In this document: one piece after another, positions 11,067 to 22,473 of the stretch
Position numbering within the stretch: position 1 is the stretch's first letter
Layout of the letters: each line of letters begins with the position of its first letter
Source of the DNA: Phytopythium helicoides
Taxonomy: Eukaryota; Oomycota; Peronosporomycetes; Pythiales; Pythiaceae
Length of the DNA: 64,000 bases
Reading direction: 5' to 3'
Assembly (NCBI GenBank): GCA_024867545.1
Contig: JANFNE010000034.1
Span: 186,001 to 250,000, forward strand
Notes under the pieces: model-generated
The model's database searches: none
What the model was told of the DNA's origin: nothing
What the model saw: only the letters and a program-made list of their open reading frames with translations
Made by a program: the position numbers and the translations under genes

Positions 11067-14000
11067 TTACGCCGAGGTGGCCACCTCCGCCCCACTCTCC
11101 TCGGCACCTACACCAGTCTCTTCCGTTTGGAACGCAGCACTGGCAGTCTCCCAAATATCAGCACATGCGTCTTCGTTTTTGTCGTGAACAATCTCCAGTG
11201 CACGCTGCAACTCGCTCGTCCAGACAGACAACGAGGAACGAAGCCCCACTGACTTTCGCCCCTTACCCGCCTTCGCGCGCGCTGATGAGAGAAGATGCAG
11301 GAATTGGCATGCCTGATAGAAAGCGACGCGCTCAAAGTTCTTCTTCCCATTGGCAAGTACGTCGCAAAGTCCCGAAACGTAAGCATCCACAAACTTGTCT
11401 GCTGGTCCGTCCTCCGTCCACAGCTGCTTACGCTCAAGTGCGAACGCAATGCTCTCAGCACCGAGCAACGATAACAAAGTGAACAAGTTCCGCCATCGTC
11501 CTAGCAGATCAAGATCGTCTGCCTCATCATCATTACCATCCTTGCCACGTCGTCGCTTCTTCTTCTTCTTCGCTTCCTTTGACCCCTCTGCCTCAAAACT
11601 GTTCCGAATCTCTCCAAGAAGGCGAGCAACCCAGCGAAACAACTCTGCTAGCGATTCAGGAGGCGTAAAGAGCTCAGCAGGTTGATGAGAGAGGAGGGCA
11701 TCCGTGTTGCTTGAGCTTTTCGCCGATTTCGAAAACACCTTCGCTGTCTTTTCGCTCACCTTGGAGCACTCCAGCATGACTGACAACCGTCCGTACAACT
11801 CCAGCAAGCGGATAAAGCCAAACGGATTGACTCGGTACGCGGTGTCCACGTCCTCTTCGTCAAACTCGAGGATTGGAGCAACGCACTCCTGGATTGCCCC
11901 AAAGAGGTCCTCGACAAGGCCAGTGGGGCAATGCACGAGGGGTGATTGCACTGTGTACTCGACCGCGCCAAGGACCACCATCGGGTTCAAATTAAACACC
12001 GCTTTCTTGCTCTTCGACTTCACAGCCGATTCTGAGAAGGCTATGCTTTTCCATTCAGCCAAGAATGTCGTGAGCTTTGAGACCAAGAACGGCAGCTGTC
12101 CCCACTTGGATAAGCAGTCAACCATCGACTCGAGCATCTTCCGGTTCGAGTTTTCGTTCATCTGCATCAGATTTTCCACCAACAGCTCCAGCAAGCTACC
12201 TTCTGTCAGCTCGCCAAGATACCCAATGATTCGCCAGACCGAACTGAGCGCCTCTTGGTCATATGGGCGGTCTTCACTGTACGCGACGAGCAGAGCCTCG
12301 AGAGACTGCACGTTCAGCTGCTCGCCCAGGAAGGTTTTACACTCTGAGTACCGGTCATCTGTCATCACTTTATCGTGCACACTCTTCAGCAAGCTCCCAA
12401 TCACTTCCAGTACAACGACTTGGCCCACGATGCCGAAACCCTCCTCTTCTTCCTCTTCCTCTTCTTCGTCTTCGTCACTTCCTTGGCTCTTTTCTAGCGG
12501 CTGTTTAAGGCGCTTGGAAACGAAGTTGATAGAAACCCGCAGCAGCAGCGCTGCCAATTTGCAAACAGATCCTACAGACACTTGGTCTGCAACATTGCCG
12601 TAGAATACCATCGCGGCGTCGGGGTTCTTCTTGATGAGAGCGAGACATCGGGCCACTTGAGACGAACCACCCACACTCTGTGGAAAGTATGAGTTTAAAA
12701 AGAGGGAAATGAGTTGCTTTCGAACCACAGGACACTCCCGATCCAGCACTAGACGGCACAACAAATCATTCACAGGTACAACGTCATAAAAGTGAAGGTT
12801 CCGGATGCTCTTGATGCGCACGAGAAGGGAGGCAAACTCCGCCCGAACCTTCTCATTGCGGTCATTCAGGAGCGGTGCCAACTGTTCCATTGCAAGCGTG
12901 AGGTGTCGATATCGCGCCAGGCAGTCAAAGTTTACACAAACTTACCATCGGGAGTAATGGTTTTAGGATCGAATGCGAATTGTGGTTATCCAGAATGAAC
13001 TGGACTCCTTCGAAGACAGCAGCTCGGACACTGCTGGACGAAACGTCGTTCACGAGATCGACCACGAGCTTGGAAATGAAGCAACGAATCGTTTCAGCTG
13101 GGAGGAGCTCCCAGTAGATTGACAGCACCTTTGAAACACCTTGAACGGCTGCAACACGAACTGCCGGGTGGGAATCGCCCAGCAGCTCTTCAAATGCATC
13201 GAACTGCTTTTGCAGCGACAAATCCATCATTTCGTTGTTGAACTGAGGGTCTCGAAGAGGGAAGTTGTCGAACAAAAGGATTGCGGCTTGGCGGCGAACG
13301 GAGTCGTTGGCAGCCTTCACACCGCGCCAGAGAATGGGACTGCAGATACGATAAAGCATTTCGTCTACTCCGGTGTGCCGCTTGTTTTCAAAAAAGATCT
13401 GGAGAATCGAGCGGACAGATGAGAAAAGGGACACGCTGCTGGCGTGGACAGCATCTGTGATGTACCGCTGGATGCAGTTCTCCTCGATCTTCTCGCGAAA
13501 CTCCCCCGTGCTAGCCACCCAAGCCTATTCAGAAAAGCATTCGAGCCGTGTGGTTAGAAATATCGCTTGGCACAGGTTATGAGAAAGTCAAAGCTAACCT
13601 TGAAGTAAATATTCCCGTACTTCTTCAAGATAGATCGCCGCTGATTCGGAATCTGGTTGCGCACGGTCTCGTTGATGTCATCGATGAATGGCAAGTGGAG
13701 CCCGAACAAAAAGCTCAGCAGTGGAACGGCATCAGGAGAGCGAAAAAGGTTTGGCTGGATGAAGCAGCGAAGTAGGATGTCACGCAAAAGCCTAGCCAAG
13801 TCCGTTCGTGCCCACAAACGTTAGAGACAAGACATGAACACATTACAAGTTGACGCATACAGCCACGCACCCGCTGCTTTCATCGTCAAAGTCCAGCAAG
13901 AGCAGTGCGTCCTTGATCGCAAACAGTCGGCGCACATGATGCTTTTTTGAGTTGAAACTACCGGTCGCGGGCGATTCGTAGGCACGCACGATCAAGTACG

Positions 14001-14568
14001 GCAGAAGCTGTGTGACGAGGGAATGAGCCATTCCGCAAAAGTTGTTTTTCCAGCACGCCTCGCAGAGCAGCGCGATGGCCTCCTGAGTAATCAGCGTCTG
14101 CTCCTTCTGTCCACGCAGTCGAAGCAGCCTGTCGTGCAGCTCCTGCGCGATTTCAAACACGCGCTTCTTGTCGATCGCGACGTCCTTGGTTTCCACCAGC
14201 AGCGTTGTAAACTCGGCGATGGTGGCGAGGCCCTTCAAATACCGCAGCTTGTCCGCGTCGTCGTCCTCGTCGTCCCCACGGGTGATCAAGTCGGCCGCCG
14301 CCGGGTAGAAGACGCCCAGCGAAGCCTCAGGGAGCGCGCGCAGCTCCTCCCCAACATCGCCCTCCGGCGGCGCGTCCTCGTCGTCCTCGTCGTCGCTCGC
14401 GGGCTTCTTGTCCTTCCCCTTCCTCTTCTGTCGCTGCTTCTGCTTCTTCCCGCCGGCAGCCCCCGCGCGCCCACGCAGCTGCATCTTGTGCTGCGCCAGC
14501 ACGCGCGTCAGCGGGCCGGCGTCGCCGTCCCCTAGCGCACGCAGCGCCTCCGCCACCGCCGTCGCCAT
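11067..14568 (-). CDS. NCAPG2: Condensin-2 complex subunit G2
   Basis: This is the HEAT-repeat non-SMC subunit of condensin II, which compacts mitotic chromosomes. I assembled four exons on the minus strand: 14568-13871, 13791-13599, 13524-12946 and 12881-11067. Introns are 79, 74 and 64 bp with GTGCGT, GTTAGC and GTAAGT donors. The phases join perfectly and give 1094 residues, close to animal NCAPG2. The family is recognised from VDEMLYRICSPILWRGVKA, then FPLRDPQFNNEM and a DSHPAVRVAAVQGVSKV HEAT repeat, and NSYFPQSV with ALIKKNPDAA, all in the order of human NCAPG2. The N-terminal 80 residues are lysine- and acid-rich. A basic KKKKKRRRGKDG run near residue 960 may be a nuclear signal. The ATG at 14568 is the first true ATG; the frame extends only through a TTG. 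It is divergent from CCT1 across 265 bp. Confidence 0.93.
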
Positions 14569-14833
14569 GGCTCGCGGCCGTCTCGTTGGCGGCAAAAAGT
14601 GCCTTCAAAAGGCGCTGGCGGCTCGGCTCCGTCTTCGATTGGTCAAAACCGTGTCACAAGAATAAAGTATGTATACTTGCATCCATTGGCTGGAAAATGT
14701 CTTCAGATCGGCCATTGGCTGAAAAGGCGAAAGATCGTGGATTTCGCACCACACAAATCTCCCCCGCCGAGCCGAAGGACACCTCGCCGCCCGACTCGTT
14801 GGCACTCGAGTCGACTCGGCCCCCAGCGCAGAG
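14569..14833. promoter_or_regulatory. Bidirectional promoter, condensin-2 G2 / CCT1
   Basis: The 265 bp between two divergent start codons must hold both promoters. Three inverted CCAAT boxes (ATTGG) lie at 14638-14642, 14685-14689 and 14714-14718. The last sits in ATTGGCTGAAAAG, a 13-mer found again at 48845-48857 upstream of another gene. CCAAT boxes are classic NF-Y sites; whether NF-Y acts here is inference. No convincing TATA box stands out. Confidence 0.5.
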
Positions 14834-16542
14834 ATGGAGACGGCGGACCTCGTGGTGGACGGCACGCGCACGTCGGGCAAGGACGTGCGCGAGCAGAACG
14901 TGACGGCGGCCGTGGCCATCGCCAACATCGTCAAGAGCTCGCTCGGCCCCGTGGGGCTCGACAAGATGCTCGTGGACGACATCGGAGACGTGACCATCAC
15001 CAACGACGGCGCCACCATCCTCAAGCAGCTCGAGGTCGACCACCCGGCCGGAAAGGTGCTCGTAGAGCTCGCGGGCCTGCAGGACCAGGAGGTCGGCGAC
15101 GGAACCACCTCGGTCGTCATCATCGCCGCGGAGCTGCTCAAGGTACGCGCCAACATGCACCGCTGCGCGGAGGGGGAACGGACGCTAACTGCTTGCTGCT
15201 CCTTACACAGCGCGCCAATGAGCTCGTAAAGAACAAGATCCACCCGACGTCGATCATCGCAGGCTACCGCCTTGCCATGCGCGAGGCTGTCAAGTACATT
15301 AAGGAGAACCTGAGCGTGCCCGTGGACTCGCTGGGCCGCGCCAGCCTCGTCAACGCTGCCAAGACGAGCATGTCGTCCAAGATCCTCGGTCCCGAGAGCG
15401 AGTTCTTCGCGAACCTTGTCGTGGACGCTGTCACGTCCGTCAAGGTCACGGAGGAGGGCGCCAAGGGCAAGATCGTGTCCAAGTACCCTGTCAGCTCGAT
15501 CAACATCCTCAAGGCGCACGGCAAGAGTGCGCTCGAGACGCAGCTAGTCGACGGTTTTGCGCTCAACTGCACCAAGGCGTCGCAGCAGATGCCTACGTAC
15601 ATTAAGGACGCCAAGATCGCGCTCCTGGACTTCGACCTGCAGCGCCACCGCATGCAGATGGGCGTCCAGGTCGTGGTTACGGACCCGAAGGAGCTGGAGC
15701 TGATCCGCCAGCGCGAGATCGACATCACAAAGGAAAAGATCCAGAAGATCATTGACGCTGGCGCCAACGTGATCCTGACGACCAAGGGCATCGACGACCT
15801 GTGCCTGAAGTACTTCGTCGAGTCCGGCTGCATGGGTGTTCGTCGCTGCAAGAAGGAGGACTTGCGCCGCATTGCCAAGGCCACGGGTGGACAGCTGGTG
15901 CTGACGCTCGCCGACATGGATGGTGAGGAGAGCTTTGACCCTGCCAACCTGGGTGAGGCAGCAGAGGTTAGCGAGGAGCGTGTTGGCGACGGCGAACTCA
16001 TCTACATCAAGGGCTGCAAGACGCGCCAGTCCACAACCGTGGTTCTGCGCGGTGCCAACGAGAACATGCTGGACGAGATGGACCGGTCTCTCCACGACTC
16101 GCTGATGGTCGTCAAGCGCATGCTGGAGAGCAACCAGCTTGTCGCGGGTGGCGGCGCTGTTGAGTCGGCTCTGTCGATCTACCTGGAGAACTTCGCAACC
16201 ACGCTCGGCTCGCGTGAGCAGCTTGCGATTACTGAGTTTGCAGATGCGCTCCTGGTGATCCCGAAGACCCTGTCGGTGAACGCTGCGAAGGACGCCTCGG
16301 AGCTCGTGGCGCGGCTCCGCGCCTTCCACAACACAGCGCAGAGCGATGCATCGAAGCGCGACCTGCGCTTCTCTGGTCTCGATCTGATCGAGGGCAAGGT
16401 GCGGGACAACCTGGAGGCTGGTGTTGTTGAGCCAGCCATCAGTAAGATCAAGAGCCTGCGCTTTGCGACGGAGGCGGCGATTACAATCTTGCGAATCGAC
16501 GACATGATCAAGCTTAACCCGAAGGAGGAGGCGGAGCAGTAG
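14834..16542 (+). CDS. CCT1: T-complex protein 1 subunit alpha (CCT1)
   Basis: This is the alpha subunit of the cytosolic group II chaperonin TRiC/CCT, which folds actin, tubulin and WD proteins using ATP. Two exons, 14834-15142 and 15211-16542, flank a 68-bp intron (GTACGC...ACACAG), giving 546 residues, the usual length. Conserved elements include [28 protein letters not shown], the ATPase loop [26 protein letters not shown], the apical-domain segment [17 protein letters not shown], and the C-terminal [12 protein letters not shown] and [14 protein letters not shown]. The start [15 protein letters not shown] is well placed. Third positions are strongly C/G, as expected for a highly expressed gene. 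The gene is divergent from condensin-2 G2 and convergent with the LRRC23-like gene. Confidence 0.97.
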
Positions 16543-16765
16543 GCTCCTTTGAACGATTCCTTTAGCTAGCTTGTTCTACCACTCACAGCGTTTGCAGTGG
16601 TGGAAGCGTCGAGCGAGCTGGGAGCCCAGTCTTTTCTTGATTAGGTGGGATGTTGGCTGTTCCTGTGGGACGTGCAATCGAGCACTCCGCCCGGCTATCT
16701 CGAAGTAAATGATAATAACATGCTTCTGCTTTTCCATTTCGTAAATCGCTACACACTACTTTTGA

Positions 16766-17942
16766 TTAAGCATCAGCAATGTCAGCCTCCGCAGCAGCAG
16801 CTGCAGCCTCTGCTTCTTTTTGTTGGCGATAGTCTACAGCAGCAAGTCGTTCGTCATCGGTCACTCGCTCTTCATCCAGCTTTGCTAACGTCGGGGCAAG
16901 CAGGATGACAGAGAGTCGGTAGTTTTCGACATCGACGACAGGGTTTCCGGTAAGATTGAGCTCTTCCAGCACTGTAAGCGCAGAGAGCTTTTCAATACTG
17001 TTCAGTGATTCGATCTGGAATACCATACACGCAGTCAGTTTTGAGTCTGGGCAAGTGCATGGTTACTCCAAACTCACAGCATTCTCCTGTACGTCCAAGA
17101 CTCGCAGCGATAATAAACGTTCGATCCCGTCAAGAGATGTGAGTTGGTTGCCGTTCTGTTCGCAATGCAAGGCAAACATAAGGCGTCAGGCTCTCTCCTC
17201 GTCAGTACTACACTTCGAATGAGTCAAAGTAAAGAGTACCAAGTGTAGATATTCGAGCTTCGGAACGTCTTCTCCTGCAAGCGCATCGAGACTTGTGATA
17301 GTGTTCCGTGACACCTCAAGTGCAGAGAGTGCTGGCAATCCAGATAAACCGGCGATACTATCGAGAGCATTCGCTGTCGAAAACGAAGTGTTACATGATC
17401 TGAAACGTGTGAGGAACTAGCGAGCATGGACAACTTACCATTGACCTTGAGCGACGAAAGTGCCGATGACTTGAACTCTTGTAAGCTCGTGATTTGGTTC
17501 CCAGATACATCCAAGGCCTTAAGCGACCAAAAAGAAACGTATTGTCACAATGGGTTTGTACGTTTGAAAGTAGAGTTCTCACATCTACATGCCTTTAGGT
17601 GTTCGTTTGGCAGCACTGGCGCGGTGGTCAGCGCGTTTTCGGACAGATCCAGAGCGACGAGGTAAGGAAGCTCAGCCAGTGGCGATGGATCTGAGATCTG
17701 GTTGCGCGCCAAGTTCACAAAGAGCAGGTGCGGGTAATTCTTGATAGGCTCGAGAGTAACAAGCTCCTTGTCCTGGGTCAGTAGTAATCACGAGTTGAGT
17801 GTCCTATCCATGAACGAGCAAGCGAGTCTGGCAAGCGCACATTGATATCAAGTGCTGTAAAAGCGTATCCCGAGTCATCCAGCACCCGATCAATGCGGGA
17901 CAGGCCGTCCGTGTACACCTCGATGTTGATTTCCTCGGCCAT
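16766..17942 (-). CDS. LRRC23-like leucine-rich repeat protein (flagellar)
   Basis: I assembled six exons on the minus strand: 17942-17841, 17772-17593, 17517-17439, 17373-17240, 17155-17078 and 17014-16766. All junctions are in phase and encode 273 residues. The product is a row of SDS22-type leucine-rich repeats, for example LVALDLSENALTTAP, KALDVSGNQITSLQ and LEYLHLNGNQLTSLDGIE. An LRR cap follows (NPVVDVENYRLSVILLAP, then LAKLDEERVTDDERLAA), ending in a Glu/Ala-rich tail. Order and cap resemble LRRC23, a radial-spoke-associated protein of motile cilia; the N-terminal part also aligns with its LRR entry. That suggests a role in zoospore flagella, but generic SDS22-like proteins remain possible. 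Introns are 56-76 bp. The second uses a GC donor (AAG/GCATGT), the only reading that keeps the frame. Confidence 0.82.
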
Positions 17943-18077
17943 GGAAACTGGGCTCGGTCTGTCTCGAAATGGTAGTTGTGACCTTTAGGCTGCCGTCTTT
18001 GAAGCGGTTACCGGCGAGGCACGAAAAGGTCTCTGTAACAGACACCTACGCAGAGTCGAACTCGACATTGCACAGCG
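17943..18077. promoter_or_regulatory. Short bidirectional promoter, LRRC23-like / PDZ-Rab
   Basis: Only 135 bp separate the divergent ATGs of the LRRC23-like gene and the GTPase gene, so both core promoters must lie here or overlap the first exons. I see no CCAAT box or TATA box in it. The call rests on gene arrangement only. Confidence 0.35.
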
Positions 18078-19655
18078 ATGGAAGCAACATCCGAGTTGAC
18101 CCCCGCCCCAGCTATCGCTACTGATGAGGACTCCGAGTGTGCGTGAGCCCTCCTGTTCCACTGCGACTCTTGTGCCAGAACTGACGTCTGCTTCCTCATG
18201 TTGCGAATTAGTTCTGCCGTGGAAAATTGCTTTCCGCGTTCAGTTTCTTAGCGAGAAGCTCGGCTTACGCTTTCACCCAGCGCAGTTTCCCGACACTGGA
18301 AACGGTGTTTACACGATTAGGCTACTCGAATTGAGCAAGGTTTGCTTATGCTTCATTGGGCTGCGCTCCGGTGGTACCGTTTAGACATATACGTGTCAAG
18401 CAGGGGCCAGACGGGACCGGACCAGCATTGAATTACAATGCCAGCTTGCGCCAAGGCCAGGAACACCTGTAGGCGAACTGCCTAATGTAAGTCGTCCTTT
18501 GTTGCTATCCTCGCTGACGACTAGATTCTATCCTAGCGCACTGCGGCCTGGCCTGCATCTGACGCACATCAATGAGACGCACTTGGTCGATGTCCCTTGC
18601 GAAGAGATCATCCACAGGTACTTGGCACCGGTGTTTCATTGCGGAACGTGTGTCGACTAGGTGTGGCTGAAGAATGACTGCAGTCTTCAGGTGGCTCCTC
18701 GACCGGTCACGCTTCGCTTTGTGGATGTAGAAGCTGGCATCGTGACTCCACATGAGCTCCGAGACTCGATCCACCTCGACACGGCGTCACCTCCTGCATC
18801 ACCTCGTCTTTCCAGCAGTTGCGTGCCAGGGTCTCCGGCATCGCCAAAGCGATCTGCTTCGCTCTCGTCGTCAGTACCGCTGTACAAGATCATTCTCCTC
18901 GGGACAACTGGCGTTGGGAAGAGCAGCCTGCTCGCTGTTGCTGTCAACGGCGACGAAGGGTACGAAGACCGGCGTACCACAACGCTCGAGGCCGAGTTTG
19001 GCAGTGTGGAATTCAGCGATGAAGATACTGGCGGTCAAGGGGTGCGTACTGCGCACAGACAAAATGCGAATCAAAGGCTAACTCAATCATGACAATGCAG
19101 CGAGTCAAGGCGCGTGTGTGGGACACTGCTGGGCAGGAGCGCTACCGTGCAATCACACGCTCGCACTACCGACGTGCGGACGGTGCTTTACTCGTGTACG
19201 ACATGCTGGACACAGACAGCTTCTCGAAGCTAGGCGAGTGGCTTCATGCACTGCGTGAGACTGCGGGCGACTCGCTGACGGCCATCATGGTCGTCGAGAA
19301 CAAGGTCGACCAGTCGCCGGCATCTGCACCGCGACCCGCAGACGCCGTCAAACTCGAGGAGGTGCGCAGCTTCTGCGAGCAGCAAGGACTCCTCTTCTCG
19401 CGCACGTCGGCCAAGATGAACGGTGTCGTTGAGGAATGGGAGCAGGGCAAGAAGGTGCTGGATGTCGTCAAGCAGCTCGTGATGACGGTGCACAGCCAGC
19501 GCCAGGGTGGGGACCCGCCCTCCTTTGCCTCTGCCAGCGGCGCAAAGGAGCCTGGACACCCGAAGCCGCACGTCAATGGCCTAGTGCTCACCAACACGCC
19601 GCCAGGCGGTGCCAAGTCGCTCGCCAGCGACTGCGGGTCCTGCAGCCGGTCGTAG
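18078..19655 (+). CDS. Rab-like small GTPase with N-terminal PDZ-like domain
   Basis: I built six exons: 18078-18138, 18212-18339, 18404-18468, 18537-18617, 18684-19041 and 19101-19655. All are in phase and encode 415 residues. The GTPase half has every G motif: P-loop GTTGVGKSS (K191), Thr-rich switch I RRTTTLEAEFG, WDTAGQERY (Q243, the GTP-hydrolysis glutamine is kept), ENKVDQ (N298, D301) and TSAKMN. It resembles Rab/Arf-type traffic switches. The N-terminal ~130 residues read as a PDZ-like fold: FLSEKLGLRFHPA, ALRPGLHLTHINETHLVDV and PRPVTLRFVDVEAG. A Ser/Pro-rich linker follows. The C-terminus, SDCGSCSRS, has no standard CC, CXC or CAAX prenylation signal, so membrane attachment is unclear. 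The GTPase is certain; exons 1-4 are my inference from frame and PDZ pattern. The next gene starts 50-119 bp downstream. Confidence 0.78.
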
Positions 19656-19705
19656 GACGGAGCCCTCCATAAACCACCACTTCAACATGACTATATTTGT
19701 AATTC

Positions 19706-22249
19706 ATGGCTACATCGGGTTACGTGCGGGTTACTCGCGGGGTCACCAGTGGCCGCAGCAGTAGTGTCGAACCAATGGCGGCGGCGGGCGAGGCGGACGC
19801 CAAGGCGTTCGTGGACGCGCTGTACCGCAAGGTGCTGCTGTCGGTCAAGGCGTCGAACAGCGTGGCGTCCGAGGACGATGGCTACCACTTCCACGCCAAG
19901 TTCAGCGCGGCGTTCAAGGCGCGCGCGGCGGCCAGCGGGGCAAAGGCGCAGGCGCTCGTGCAGCTGCTGACGACCAAGCAGAAGCGCCTCGGGCAGGACG
20001 GGGGCAGGGACGACGACAGCGACGAGGAGGACGAGCCTGAGCTCTTCGAGGGGCCCGAGCCCAGCGCCAGGATCACCGACTTCGTGGACGCGCTGCTGGA
20101 CGAGGCCACCAAGCAGCTCGAGCTGGTCGCGCAGGGCGGAGAGCGCGCCAGACCCGCAAGCCAGCTGGAGAACAAACCGCTCGAGTTCGCCAAGAAGAAG
20201 AAGCCGGGCGAGCGCCAGAATGAGGCAGAGGAGGGGATCGAGGGCGAGGTCAAGGGCAAGGCGGCCCCGCCCAAGCACTTGCACGCGCTGCGCAAACCCC
20301 AGGACGAGTTCGACGAGACCATCGACAACTCGGACGCGCCGTTCGTGTCCAAGCTCAGGCAAAAGGTGCATGCGCTCAATGACGGCGCTTCCATGGACGT
20401 TGACGATGATGATGACTCGGAAGAGGCCCAGCTTCAGCGGCGCCATCCGTACTACCACGAAATTCGCTCGGTCAAGTACGCCGAGTGGCAGCTTGAAGCG
20501 TCGAGCGAGCCGTACCCGCGCATTCCTGTCGAAGACGCCTCATATCTGTGGGTGAACTCGGAGGAGACGCTACTCAAGATGATGGAGTCGCTTTCCAAGC
20601 CCGAGACGCGCGTGATCGCCGTCGACTTGGAGCACCACAGCTACCGATCGTACATGGGCATAGTCTGTTTGATGCAGGTGTCGACCTCGAATGAGGATTT
20701 CCTTGTTGATACGCTGGCACTGCGATCCAAGCTCCAGATTATGAACAATGTGCTGTGCGACCCGGCCAAGGTCAAGGTGCTGCACGGCTCAGACATGGAT
20801 ATTCTGTGGCTGCAGCGCGATCTCGGGCTGTACATTGTCAACATGTTTGACACTGGTCAGGCGGCTCGCCTTCTCCAATACCCTCGGTTTTCGCTCGCAT
20901 ACCTGCTCAAGCGACACTGCTCGGTTGACGCCGACAAACAATACCAGCTCGCAGACTGGCGAGTACGTCCTCTGGACAGAAACATGGTCAAATACGCTCG
21001 TGAAGACACCCGGTATCTACTGTATATTTACGACAAGATGAAGCAAGAGCTGCTCGAGCAGAGCAACGCGGGTCAGTCCAGCCTGCTCTTCGAGGCACTC
21101 CAGAACTCGAACAAGATATGTCTTCAGGTGTACGATAAACCAACCGTGTCACTGGAAGATGCCGCGGCACTTCTTGAGCGTTTGAAAGGAACAGTGGGCC
21201 TCATGACACCCTCCGAGCTCCAGCAGCAGGTGTTTAACACGTTGTACTTGTGGCGCGATCGCGTGGCGCGCGAGGAGGATGAATCAACAGGCTACGTGAT
21301 GCCAAACCACGTCCTGATCAAGCTGACGAAGCAGCTTCCGACGCGCTCGGATCACCTCTTTCGGGCTTGCCATCCTGTTCCTCCTTTTGTTCGAAAGCAC
21401 GCGCATGAGCTGACTACTATGATCGCGGCGGAGAAGGCGAGCTTCAACGCAGAGCAGGCCAAGAAGCAGGAAGACGGTGAGCAGAAGGCAGCACCACAGA
21501 CCGCACCAACTAACAAGAGAAAGGTGTGGGGTAGCGACGGTGCTGAAATTGTCATGGAATCTGCAGTCCTCAAACCTTCGAGGTCAGAAATTGAGACGAA
21601 CCACCCCGCTTGGGCTAGTGGAAAGCGAAGAGCCAAGTGTGCGGATTCGAACACCTCGAGTGCTTCTGGGCCTCTTCAACTTGGGAGTGCTGAAAGTAAC
21701 GTGACTGCCGCCTCGGACGCACTCTCCATTCTCCAACAGGTAAATGAAATGGTCGCGCGCGTGAGCTTCACAGTCGAAGAGAGCGAAAGCACAGATGATG
21801 TCGAAGTTGCCCCAGTTGCAGTTGTATCGGCCGTCGAACCTGAGCCTGCAACAGCCCCGATTCCCCAGTCCATTACTGAGACGTACAACCTGCAAAACCG
21901 GCAAAAACGCAGAAAGGTGGAAAGCGGGTCGCTGAAGACAGAGGAAATTACCTCGGAAGTGAAGAACCGTGCCGCCGAGTTCATGGAGCAGATCGGTATG
22001 AGCGGGGAGAGCAAGGAGTCAGCGAGCTTTGACTACGCAGCAGCAAGCCAGCAGATCTCTGGTGCCAAGCTGCAGCTGAGCGCTTCGATGCCAAAGGAAG
22101 CCAAGGGCCGTGGCGGGAAGCGCAAGCAGCAGTCGTACAACCCATTCGTGGCGATTCGCGGCGGCGCCGGCGCAGACGCCGAGCAGGAGGAGCGAGCCCC
22201 CAAGCAGAAGAAGCGGCACCACATGCCCCGCAGCGCCACATTCCGGTAA
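19706..22249 (+). CDS. EXOSC10: Exosome component 10 / RRP6 3'-5' exoribonuclease
   Basis: This is the nuclear exosome-associated DEDD-Y exoribonuclease that trims rRNA, snoRNA and unstable transcripts. A single exon gives up to 847 residues. An N-terminal PMC2NT-like helical region and an acidic linker precede the catalytic core. Core motifs are Exo I in VDLEHHSYRSYMG (first catalytic D about 307), Exo II in LHGSDMDILWLQRD, and Exo III YAREDTRYLLYIYD, all intact. An HRDC-type domain follows (LWRDRVAREEDESTGYVMPN). The C-terminus is a long Ser/Glu tail ending in the basic run KQKKRHHMPRS, probably nuclear. ATGs lie at 19706 and 19775 (MAAAGEADAKAF). The second begins where similarity starts and leaves 119 bp rather than 50 bp after the upstream stop, so it may be the real start. 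Confidence 0.93.
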   Translation: MATSGYVRVTRGVTSGRSSSVEPMAAAGEADAKAFVDALYRKVLLSVKASNSVASEDDGYHFHAKFSAAFKARAAASGAKAQALVQLLTTKQKRLGQDGGRDDDSDEEDEPELFEGPEPSARITDFVDALLDEATKQLELVAQGGERARPASQLENKPLEFAKKKKPGERQNEAEEGIEGEVKGKAAPPKHLHALRKPQDEFDETIDNSDAPFVSKLRQKVHALNDGASMDVDDDDDSEEAQLQRRHPYYHEIRSVKYAEWQLEASSEPYPRIPVEDASYLWVNSEETLLKMMESLSKPETRVIAVDLEHHSYRSYMGIVCLMQVSTSNEDFLVDTLALRSKLQIMNNVLCDPAKVKVLHGSDMDILWLQRDLGLYIVNMFDTGQAARLLQYPRFSLAYLLKRHCSVDADKQYQLADWRVRPLDRNMVKYAREDTRYLLYIYDKMKQELLEQSNAGQSSLLFEALQNSNKICLQVYDKPTVSLEDAAALLERLKGTVGLMTPSELQQQVFNTLYLWRDRVAREEDESTGYVMPNHVLIKLTKQLPTRSDHLFRACHPVPPFVRKHAHELTTMIAAEKASFNAEQAKKQEDGEQKAAPQTAPTNKRKVWGSDGAEIVMESAVLKPSRSEIETNHPAWASGKRRAKCADSNTSSASGPLQLGSAESNVTAASDALSILQQVNEMVARVSFTVEESESTDDVEVAPVAVVSAVEPEPATAPIPQSITETYNLQNRQKRRKVESGSLKTEEITSEVKNRAAEFMEQIGMSGESKESASFDYAAASQQISGAKLQLSASMPKEAKGRGGKRKQQSYNPFVAIRGGAGADAEQEERAPKQKKRHHMPRSATFR

Positions 22250-22473
22250 AGCGCACGGACGCTCTCCACCTCGCGAGTAGATATTTTTTTCATAGAGCTC
22301 GATGTGCGTTCGATCGATGGCTGGTGGTTCCCTTGGACCACGTTGAAGTGGACGCGCGTCACTCATCTGGTTTAGCGAAGCTCGGCGTTTGATTGGCTCC
22401 AAAAGTAGCGTTTATTATCCAATGCGGGTGTGGCGCCGCAACGCGCCAAATTGGCATTCGAGACCGCCCGCCG

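Noticed and set aside
14605..15519. 304-codon minus-strand frame over CCT1
   Set aside because: Antisense shadow of a strongly GC3-biased gene, with no recognisable domain.
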